NCBI GenBank assembly: GCA_039881145.1
Contig: JAYKKI010000039.1
Location: 18,532,001-18,596,000 of the forward strand
DNA length: 64,000 nt
Direction: 5' to 3'
Source of the DNA: Druceiella hillmani
Taxonomy: Eukaryota; Arthropoda; Insecta; Lepidoptera; Hepialidae
The notes below the pieces were generated by a model that saw only the letters and a list, made by a program, of their open reading frames with translations, was not told where the DNA came from and searched no databases. The translations under genes and the position numbers were made by a program. This document shows positions 59,801-64,000 of the stretch, in pieces; within the stretch, counting starts at the first letter, position 1; each line of letters opens with the position of its first letter.

Positions 59801-62585
59801 ATAGAGTATAAATAAAAAAATCAGAGATCTTGAAAACTTGGTCACGACAAGAGCATTTCAGGTAAAGTGAATTTTTCACGTCTTTCGTTTATTTAATTGA
59901 AAGAAGAAGAAGAAGAGATCGAACTTTATTTTAGATAATTACAAAAATCATTTTTAGATTATTTTATTAAATTTATTTAATGTAACAAAATTATTTTGTT
60001 ACATTAAATAAATTATTCAATTATTCAATTATTTTGCGCTTTTACTTTAATTCACATTTTCTTGTCATTCAACATTCAGTATACCAAAACAGAAAGCACA
60101 AAAAAACTATATGAAAAAAAACTTGGTTATAAAACCAAAATTGTGGTTTTCGATTAAACATGGTATTTCTTTACATAAGTACATAAAAAAATTACACATT
60201 TATTTTCATAATCCACAGCAATCCCTACAATCCCGAATGTCTCGCACCATACGGAGGTCCAATAGACCCGGCAGTGGCTTTGGGTGGCTTTTTGGAGCCC
60301 GGTGAACAACTCACGAAAAATGCCAAATATGAGAAAGCTACATCCATCATACTCACATTCCTTGTCAATAACCATCATAACAAGTCTAAGGTAATTTATC
60401 CTAATTAATATTATAAATGCTAATGAATTTGTTTGTTCAGTTTTGAACTTCAAACAATCTCCATAAAATGTTGCGTATATATGTAGCTTGTGTTATAGAA
60501 CACAACACACACATAAGAACATAAGATTTTTATTTCAGAAGGGATTTTTTTTTTCCTATTTCAAAGATTGCTTGATATGGTTAACATTTTTGGGTTAGAT
60601 ATGTAAATACTTAAGTATATTTACATAGAAAATGTAAAATATTGTCTTAATTTTACAAACAACCATTATTATTATGCCATTAAGCTAGTTTATAATAAAA
60701 TACGGTAGTTGACTCATTCTAAATTTTGATATTTTTCATACAATATTGTGAAATATAAATTAATTAAAAACCAGTCTTGAAAAAAATTCAAAAATTGATG
60801 GAAAAATAAGCCAGTTGTAGGCTTCTAAATTTGAAGATACGGATAGGGTTGGGTATATCCCTGTCTCTTTTCCTCTTGTAGAACATAATGTGCAATATTA
60901 AAAATGACCTCATAACACAGTATTGCCGTCCTTCTCTAAAGGTTAAATTTAAAATTTTATAACTCGGTCAATTTTTAAGATTATTAAAAAAAATTTTCAC
61001 TCTTCATCAGCTTGTACCTTGAAATTATGATTAATGAAATAAAAAAAATTTAATCAAATACCCAATTGTAACTATGTTGTATAAATTATATCGTAAATCG
61101 ATCAAAGGTCATACAGACCCAAGTAAAGTGTATTAATAAAACACAGGTTACCATAATTGTATTAGCTTTAAATGTTATGCGCACTTCACATATTTTTATT
61201 TGTATACTAATATTTATATACTTTCAAATGCTGTAAACACTTTCCATGTGATACAAATTAAAATATATTTAAACTTCTACACTGTTACTAAATAAACTTG
61301 GAATATAAAGTTATACTATGAATAAATAGGGAATAGATAAAAATGCTAATAATAAATTTGGTATACAACGAGCTTATCATAAGTTCATCTGTCAAACTAT
61401 TCCAACTTCAAACCTAAGTTTAACTTTGGTATAACCTAAAAAATTTGACATTTCGGTAAGTATATATAATATCACGTCAGTTTTTGCAAATTAACTCTGT
61501 TTACAATTATTGTAATGAAAACAGTTACATATAATTTGATTTGTGTCATCAAAACTATCGAGAAGAAATAATATTTAATTTATTGTATGGAGTTGCGGCA
61601 AGAGTAATGTTTATTGAAACAATTTTTAAATGAAATAAAATTAAGATCTATTCTTTCAAGTAGTATTCATTATTCGTTAATATTTTAGGGGGAATTGTGA
61701 CATTTTTTCAAGATTTGTTGCGAAATTTTAAATTAACCATTATTTGTTCATGCTGTTGTAATAAGTTTTTCATACGGAGATCATGCTATTTTTCCAGCAT
61801 CGCATACTCATTCATAACTGTAAAAAACACGAAAAAAGTATATAATAATAAAAATTTAGGAAACGCCTTCTGATATAACGGATGAAATTTGTATTCACGG
61901 TCATAGACACAACTTCATATTTTTGCATGTTTGTGTATGAAACGTGGCGTTGCCATGTTTTATTTTTGAAATAAGTTTGGAATAGTTATTCCATTGTTTC
62001 ACTGAGTTAATTAAAATTAATTAATAGCTTTGTAGTATCAATCATATTAACGGTATAAATACTCTCAGAATAGCAATAGTATAAGCGAAGTGTAAGTGTT
62101 TTTACTAGTAAGAGTGCTAGACTATAGTTTAGTTAGCATTGCGGTTTAATATGGGCATCGTCTAATATAAACAGCTAACCCGAGTTATAATAAAGAAGAC
62201 TCTCTTCATTTTTAATCCCTAAGTTCATATAACATTTATTTTTAAGTTCTATTAGTTATAGAGGGTACATTCATTAAAAAATATGAAGTAATTAATTAAC
62301 TACAATCTCATTCTTAATTCCAGTTGGCACCCGCTATGGCTTGGGAAAAAAAATTCATAGATCTTATGACAAACTGGACCGCATCCGAAATGCCATACTA
62401 CATGGACGTAGCGTACACGTCAGAGCGTTCTATCGAGGACGAGCTGTACCGAGAGTCACAGTCTGACATTTCTACAATCCTAGTGTCGTATCTTATCATG
62501 TTTGCATATATTGCTATTTCTCTGGGACGTGTCACCACTTTTGGCAGGCTCCTTGTGGACAGCAAGGTCACTTTGGGATTAGGTG
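35964..62585 (+). CDS. NPC1: NPC1 cholesterol transporter, 5' half of the gene (spliced, partial)
   Basis: Joined exons: 35964-36189, 40946-41025, 44710-44922, 45379-45571, 53890-54078, 55513-55791, 59309-59486, 60219-60390, 62324-62585 (1792 nt, about 597 codons). The product is NPC1, a polytopic late endosome/lysosome membrane protein that takes cholesterol from NPC2 and moves it to the membrane. The order matches the family: Cys-rich sterol-binding N-terminal domain, Pro-rich linker, TM1, cytosolic loop, TM2, middle lumenal domain, TM3 starting the sterol-sensing domain. Every junction has AG/GT borders and compatible phase, and no stop interrupts the joined frame. Missing are the first exon(s) and everything after TM3, including the rest of the sterol-sensing and C-terminal lumenal domains. 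Insects have NPC1a and NPC1b paralogs; which this is cannot be settled here. Confidence 0.95.
36580..37328 (+). pseudogene. Tc1/mariner-like transposase relic
   Basis: Reading across frames gives, in order, ENINRAQKFICKNPNLSLQ, TSLQHILEKDLHVHPYKIQF with VQELKDTD, a region matching FSDEVHxQFG (first catalytic Asp), RGHAVTVIGK, GATAHTPNTIMPIVQQFF, LTPIDVFLWG (third catalytic position), and a C-terminal ECRDCNGLHLDDVNFKK before TAA. This order matches Tc1/mariner-superfamily transposases of insects. Several frameshifts and internal stops show it is inactive. It lies inside the NPC1 intron in the same orientation as the gene. Terminal inverted repeats were not identified. Confidence 0.75.
37540..37790 (-). 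pseudogene. Non-LTR retrotransposon (LINE) C-terminal fragment
   Basis: The minus strand reads uninterrupted LTYLYCSLIRSILGYGSLIW followed by SSYYNSHYEKIEKLQKKIL and CYRPHLGRE. This matches the conserved segment after the reverse-transcriptase core in Jockey/CR1-like LINEs (SLVRSILEYGSxVWSPxY...RIExxQ). No RT catalytic core or 3' tail is present, so it is a truncated relic in the opposite orientation to NPC1. Confidence 0.7.
40946..41025 (+). CDS. NPC1: NPC1 exon: N-terminal domain, continued
   Basis: Phase 1 start after 'tttcag', phase 0 end before 'gtgcgtat'. With the preceding G it encodes DSGEYITGVNVYLSHDYMQG and then VFDSCLQ. The pattern (VYLSxxYMxGxFDSC) corresponds to the NPC1 N-terminal domain segment that in human reads as a hydrophobic helix ending in Cys. 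It is a small exon, accepted because both phases fit the flanking certain exons. Confidence 0.9.
41728..41820. repeat. Compound (TA)n/(TG)n microsatellite
   Basis: An interrupted TA tract with a central (TG)n stretch of about 10 units, within an NPC1 intron. Confidence 0.95.
43170..43370 (+). pseudogene. Possible LINE endonuclease fragment
   Basis: The frame reads FIVGDYNAK, then GRTQMINDVG and RILIDALYSSNLTNYIEVY. GDxNAK and a downstream ILID...SNxxxxxxV segment recall the apurinic-endonuclease domain of RTE/BovB-type LINEs (GDFNAK ... HVLIDxRxxSNVLDVR). The intervening catalytic residues are not evident and the match is short, so this is tentative. Confidence 0.35.
44488..44628. repeat. 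66-bp tandem repeat, about 2.5 copies
   Basis: The unit 'agtaaagtactcaaaatct' plus 'ttataatagttaaaagctaa' recurs just upstream of the 44710 NPC1 exon. Confidence 0.9.
44710..44922 (+). CDS. NPC1: NPC1 exon: C-terminal part of N-terminal domain
   Basis: Begins in phase 0 after 'gtatag' and ends in phase 0 before 'gttggtga'. It has 71 codons, VQVPSTGVLALDMMCGQYDS to VPCSVGVK, including ERWFKFMGD, YTPFQINYF and an N-glycosylation site (NIS). The family equivalent has the CG, WxxxMG and TPFxI landmarks of the sterol-binding domain. A second possible donor 4 bp later ('gtgacg') would break the phase with the next exon, so the first is chosen. Confidence 0.94.
45379..45571 (+). CDS. NPC1: NPC1 exon: Pro-rich linker and TM1
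   Basis: Phase 0 start after 'attgcag', phase 1 end before 'gtgagtat'. It encodes GQKACSCLDCEASC, the Pro-rich linker PVPPPTPAPHRPFSIAG, and a membrane segment (YAVIMLIVFLIFCLLFLSGV) followed by FCCSQSKATV. The CSCxDCxxxC plus poly-Pro signature is characteristic of NPC1, where it links the lumenal N-terminal domain to TM1. The preceding intron (44923-45378) holds nothing of note. Confidence 0.96.
46777..47018. mobile_element. Foldback (hairpin) element, copy 2, inside NPC1 intron
   Basis: Same family as 15131-15411. Arms of about 105 bp are almost perfect reverse complements ('gaaactacgtgatgtagtat' with 'atactacatcacgtagtttc'; 'gacctaggtttcattgtatt' with 'aatacaacgaaacctaggtc'), with a short centre 'aaaacttttgctttaagg'. 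Transcribed within NPC1 pre-mRNA it would form a long, nearly perfect stem. Confidence 0.88.
47426..48120. repeat. ~135-bp degenerate tandem repeat, about 6 copies
   Basis: The anchor 'ttacttcattg' (or variant) lies at 47426, 47559, 47695, 47791, 47927 and 48036. Units contain 'gctcagcaggaatatggtac' and 'aaaaccacacacaacac'. Two units have internal deletions (96 and 109 bp). Confidence 0.88.
48465..48690 (+). repeat. Lepidopteran-type dispersed repeat (tentative)
   Basis: The phrases 'ctgtccgtctgtttgtatgc', 'aaaattattggatg' and then 'gtctgtttgctgttcacg', 'gcaaaaactacttgatgaat' parallel an RTE-related repeat I recall as very common in moths and butterflies ('aaaactactggatgaatttt' type). The 75-codon ORF at 48662-48889 starts inside it and has no domain. 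Confidence 0.4.
48935..48960. other. Short inverted repeat
   Basis: 'gtggatgtggt' and 'accacatccac' are perfect complements around a 4-base centre. No run of U follows and no function is inferred. Confidence 0.7.
50329..50412 (+). CDS. NPC1: Candidate alternative NPC1 exon (84 nt, GC-rich)
   Basis: Lies between the TM1 exon (ends phase 1) and the 53890 exon (starts phase 1). It follows 'gttgtgcag', precedes 'gtacgtcc', and is 84 nt long (28 codons), so inclusion or skipping both keep the frame open. Included, it adds E-GWGTEGRRQAARRAAGPEG-SPLHSHRS-S, an Arg/Ala/Gly/Ser-rich stretch, to the cytosolic loop between TM1 and TM2. By count it is about 74% G+C in otherwise AT-rich intron. Skipping gives a Gly at the junction and a loop of family-like length. 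It may be a cassette exon; a chance GC-rich island with AG/GT borders cannot be excluded. Confidence 0.5.
51008..52147 (+). mobile_element. Near-full-length inactivated mariner
   Basis: The left end 'CGGGGGTGGGTCAAAAAGTT' and right end (reverse complement 'CAAGGGAAAGTCAAAAAGTT') form mariner-type terminal inverted repeats, flanked by TA at 51006-51007 and 52148-52149. The 1,140-bp interior reads, across frames, FTIIFNILDYHLGMSK, WVTSMLT, MQVHKKR, KTSKRSNRPKK, RGVSITGE, VCLLFNEIHL, YSPDLAPYVYYLFSKMKREL, DDEEIKSAIS and LMDRCEKCVAVKG. The order and the YSPDLAPxxxxLF motif (DD34D family) identify mariner. The final catalytic Asp is replaced (PDLAPYV instead of PxLAPSD) and many frameshifts and stops are present. 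It lies in the NPC1 intron in the same orientation as the gene. Confidence 0.88.
53530..53612 (-). mobile_element. SINE-like fragment, minus strand (diverged copy)
   Basis: Read on the minus strand, 'ggttgattacacggcatatt' and 'gtgcagcgagccccgtgcac' align with the clearer SINE-like copy at 55372-55462, but its B box has decayed ('aggtttcatctc'). The minus-strand ORF at 53265-53519 just beyond it has no recognised domain and may be part of the same or another element. Confidence 0.4.
53890..54078 (+). CDS. NPC1: NPC1 exon: cytosolic loop and start of TM2
   Basis: Phase 1 start after 'ttttttaag', phase 1 end before 'gtaggttc'. It encodes IASDGDQEMATNPNN, LEEASFFEKLGASTES, KLEDFFQLWGTTMANHPW and ICLFC. 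The F-x-x-WG-x-x-x-A-x-x-P-W motif corresponds to the RLFTRWGxxxxxxP segment before TM2 of NPC1. The acidic stretch before it forms the cytosolic loop. It joins the 45571 donor directly (G|GT, Gly). Confidence 0.95.
54079..55512. other. NPC1 intron (1.43 kb)
   Basis: Contains a short AT-rich repeat 'atagttttatatcatat' at 54246-54315 and a SINE-like fragment at 55372-55462. Nothing else recognised; ORFs on the minus strand have no domains. Confidence 0.7.
55372..55462 (-). mobile_element. tRNA-type SINE fragment, minus strand
   Basis: The minus strand has a perfect tRNA T-arm/B-box word GGTTCAATTCC (complement at 55391-55401) within 'gacccgggttcaattcccgg', preceded by 'gcagcgcacggcag' and 'caaggtatacggc'. 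This is the layout of a tRNA-derived SINE head. It cannot fold as a full tRNA by eye, so I call it a SINE relic and not a tRNA gene. A diverged copy is at 53530-53612. Confidence 0.5.
55513..55791 (+). CDS. NPC1: NPC1 exon: TM2 and start of middle lumenal domain
   Basis: Phase 1 start after 'atttcag', phase 1 end before 'gtaagttt'. It encodes the rest of TM2 (LLAVIAMSFGIHLM), then EVTTDPVKLWAAPHSRSRME, REYFDSHFEPFYRTEMVIIS, an N-glycosylation site (NSS), and FGPVFNKNFLEKVLELQNKI. VTTDPVxLWxxPxSxxRxE..YFD..F.PF.RTE is the most diagnostic NPC1 motif set in the window. Confidence 0.97.
55905..56100 (-). pseudogene. Non-LTR retrotransposon (RTE-like) C-terminal fragment
   Basis: The minus strand reads SRRKGRPKLKWLDCLERL, then in another frame EIFTNWMSLAKKR and, after a stop, AWELILRKAGAHPGLSSHCR. 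The order RGRPxxRWxDCxExD ... WxxxAxDRxxWRxILxxAxxHPGL is the C-terminal signature of RTE/R1-like LINE proteins abundant in insects. A frameshift and a stop show decay. It is opposite in orientation to NPC1. Confidence 0.75.
57008..57182 (+). pseudogene. THAP-domain relic (probable transposase fragment)
   Basis: Across two frameshifts the plus strand reads MVCSDTMYK, KKSSQ, VFVSLPTNLKRRKK, a TGA where the conserved Trp (TGG) belongs, LQRDPNSIVARS, CFYV and CEDHFDIS. This reproduces the THAP zinc-finger layout: an N-terminal Cys, the LPxxxxRRKxW motif, and the C-x2-H pair. The second Cys of the CxxC pair is not seen. THAP domains occur in P-element-type transposases and in host factors domesticated from them. 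It lies in an NPC1 intron, so a transposon relic is most likely. Confidence 0.6.
58620..59180 (+). repeat. Dispersed repeat family R1, copy C
   Basis: Aligns with copy B (18700-19395) at both ends ('attgacaatcaggaaagagc' against 'attgacaattaggaaatagg' near 18746; 'ttgacgatttaaatgaaa' and 'cccaacacaatagga' near the end). The central part is missing or replaced by unrelated sequence (about 58870-59030). It ends about 130 bp before the next NPC1 exon. Confidence 0.6.
59309..59486 (+). CDS. NPC1: NPC1 exon: middle lumenal domain
   Basis: Phase 1 start after 'atttccag', phase 2 end before 'gtgagtac'. It encodes DIGQKDGTGLEKVCYAPLTS, GPPTLSTCVVQSIWGYYGND and DNFDDDYLEHFEVCTT. The VCYAPL and TCxVQSxWGY(F/Y) landmarks match NPC1 (ICLAPL, CTILSVLNYF). 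The ORF visible upstream of the exon is intronic read-through. Confidence 0.95.
59487..60218. other. NPC1 intron (0.73 kb)
   Basis: The main feature is the perfect 45-bp palindrome at 59970-60014. A short A/G-rich tract ('gaaagaagaagaagaag') lies just upstream, at 59900. Confidence 0.8.
59970..60014. repeat. Perfect 22-bp-arm palindrome
   Basis: The arms 'tttatttaatgtaacaaaat' (with two further bases 'aa' before it) and its exact reverse complement flank a single T. Each arm is 22 bp with no mismatch. Confidence 0.9.
60219..60390 (+). CDS. NPC1: NPC1 exon: middle lumenal domain, continued
   Basis: Phase 2 start after 'tccacag', phase 0 end before 'gtaatttat'. It encodes TNPYNPECLAPYGGPIDPAV, ALGGFLEPGEQLTKNAKYEK and ATSIILTFLVNNHHNKSK. 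CLAPYGGPIDPxVALGGF matches the CLGTFGGPVFPWLVLGGY segment of NPC1, and TFLVNN matches TFPVNN. NKS is a possible N-glycosylation site. Confidence 0.97.
60391..62323. other. NPC1 intron (1.93 kb)
   Basis: Holds the minus-oriented family N repeat (60703-61078). The remainder is AT-rich with nothing recognised. Confidence 0.75.
60703..61078 (-). mobile_element. Repeat family N, minus-oriented copy
   Basis: The reverse complement matches 35116-35475 throughout ('tacggtagttgactcatt', 'gaagatacggatagggttgg', 'tccctgtctcttttcctctt', 'catcagcttgtaccttgaaa'). The two copies lie 25.2 kb apart in opposite orientation and bracket all NPC1 exons found up to the middle lumenal domain. Confidence 0.85.
62324..62585 (+). 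CDS. NPC1: NPC1 exon: end of middle lumenal domain, TM3, start of sterol-sensing domain
   Basis: Phase 0 start after 'aattccag', phase 1 end before 'gtatgtga'. It encodes LAPAMAWEKKFIDLMTNWTA, YTSERSIEDELYRESQSD, the membrane segment ISTILVSYLIMFAYIAISLG and RLLVDSKVTLGLG. SERSIEDEL.RES.SD, followed by TM3 and LLVDSKVxLGxxG, marks the start of the sterol-sensing domain. NWT is a possible N-glycosylation site. The frame then closes in ATG TGA if unspliced, so a further exon is required beyond the window. Confidence 0.97.
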
Positions 62586-64000
62586 GTATGTGATGATTTG
62601 AATATCTTTACTAATATTATTAATCTCAAATGAATTTCTTTATAACCTAATTAAAATAATCAGGAATTACTTGATCAGTTGTTATCGAATTTTGTGTGCG
62701 TGCAGACTTTGTTACGAAGTAGCGTATAGAATAATATTATCCTGAAAAATGGTGCAGCATGTTGCTTTGCATCTAATTATTTAAACCGTATTTTCCACTT
62801 TGTTGTCAATGTCCAATTGTTGTAAAGGTTACCTTAATTTTATGGCCCCTGAAAATTGAAATCTCGAGACAAAAATTGTAAAATTGTGGAACTGTTTTTA
62901 TATAATTTCATTTGATAAAATTTTCATAAAATTGATCATTCAAAATATGATATCTGATATCTCGTTTTGACTGTCGAGTCCTAAATAATAAAACAGGTCA
63001 GTCTGCATATTAGCCCACGAGTTATAAGTTTTTTCTCTTTCAAGGAAAATAAAATATGAATCAAACTAAGATTTTTGTCCTGATAAACTCAGTAGATAGT
63101 AGAAGTCACAGATAACAGCTAGTCGTAAAATAATTAAACTAAACAATGTACTCTACATTTGAAATGTAAGTACATAATCTTGCACTACACTTTTCCATTT
63201 AAAATGATTTCTGTCTTTACATTGGTGATACTTGATCTTGGTGCTTTGTACCTATATTCTGGAACGCAATAGATCGTACAGCTGTATATAGATCCATGCA
63301 CACAAGATCGATTAGGCATTGCAGAAAACAATTATTTTATTTCAATGTTTATTTTGAAATAACAAATTTAATATACCCACAAAACTTGATTTATCAAATA
63401 ATTACCGAAGTTATAATCTATAGTTAGTCATTTTAGTAGTATTTATTCATTTAGTTAGTCATTTTTGTAATAAGTACAACTTTTGCAACTTAATTTAAAT
63501 TCAAAACTTTTAGTGCCTCTAACAATTTCACATTACCCAAGGAAAACCAGAGATGTCAGAAGTGATAATGACAATCAAAATATAACACTTATAAATTTTA
63601 TGGACGTTTGTTTTCATAAAAAAAATTCATTGCTAAAAATTGTTTATATCAAGTCTGCACCTTTTCATAATGTGACACATTGCCTAACATCACTTTGTAT
63701 GTATTTGTAAATGGTAAGAATCTGCTTGTTGGTGAAATTTGATATAATTTTTTCCATTCGTTTCTCCATACCTTTGTACCGACCCACTAGTGGATTGTAT
63801 ATTTCTGTTTTAATACAAAAATCAGGGGATCAAATAGCGGTATATCAATCCACATAAAGACCAATCCGATGAAATATCCCTACTTATCATTTGTTTAAAA
63901 TAAAATTTCTACATTACAAACTAAACGGTCAATAATATTGTGCAATGTAATTAATTGTATAGCACCCCTGTCTTACATCATAAACCGTCTTGTGAAAGAT
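62586..64000. other. NPC1 intron, 5' part, running off the window
   Basis: No exon with the expected continuation of the sterol-sensing domain is seen before the window ends. The 75-codon ORF at 63483-63710 has no membrane segment or NPC1 feature. No repeat recognised. Confidence 0.7.

Noticed and set aside
1..64000. CRISPR array, operon, phage or other prokaryotic system
   Set aside because: The tandem arrays have contiguous units without unique spacers. The gene has spliceosomal introns and the protein is an animal NPC1.

Overview
The window is AT-rich, intron-rich animal DNA. It carries one recognisable host gene, the 5' half of an NPC1 (Niemann-Pick C1) cholesterol-transporter gene on the + strand, plus a large and varied load of satellites and decayed transposons. 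Several dispersed repeats look like those common in moth and butterfly genomes: an 'acctcaaaaggaaaaacgga' element, an 'aactgacttaaaaaaag' element followed by 'tactgggtagacca', and poly-'gtctgtctgt' segments. A lepidopteran is therefore the best guess. This rests on recalled repeat sequences, not on a search.

From 1 to about 31 kb there is no gene I can support. The stretch is built from tandem arrays with units of 28, 34, 53, 84, 89, 135, 136, 142, 152, 180-189 and 246 bp, two (TA)n tracts, foldback elements, a TTAA-flanked piggyBac-type MITE, a split dispersed repeat carrying an inserted element, and a minus-strand Tc1/mariner-like transposase scrap. The 136-bp array at 6.5-7.8 kb and the 158-bp array at 33-34 kb both show higher-order organisation.

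A GC/CpG-rich patch at 31.31-31.45 kb is the best promoter candidate. A short ATG exon at 32535-32613 encodes what looks like a signal peptide and may be NPC1 exon 1. Nine well-supported coding exons follow: 35964-36189, 40946-41025, 44710-44922, 45379-45571, 53890-54078, 55513-55791, 59309-59486, 60219-60390 and 62324-62585. All have AG/GT borders and compatible phases, giving 1792 nt or about 597 codons. They cover most of the N-terminal sterol-binding domain, the Pro-rich linker, TM1, the cytosolic loop, TM2, the middle lumenal domain, and TM3 at the start of the sterol-sensing domain. The rest of the protein lies beyond 64000. The exon for roughly the first 40 residues of the mature N-terminal domain was not found.

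A tenth candidate exon, 50329-50412, is 84 nt, about 74% G+C, flanked by good splice sites and symmetric in phase (1-1). It would insert 28 residues into the cytosolic loop without breaking the frame.

The NPC1 introns hold a nearly complete but inactivated mariner (51008-52147, with TA flanks), a second Tc1/mariner-like relic, three LINE scraps, a THAP-domain relic, tRNA-type SINE fragments, a long hairpin element, and one member of an inverted repeat pair whose partner lies upstream of the gene.
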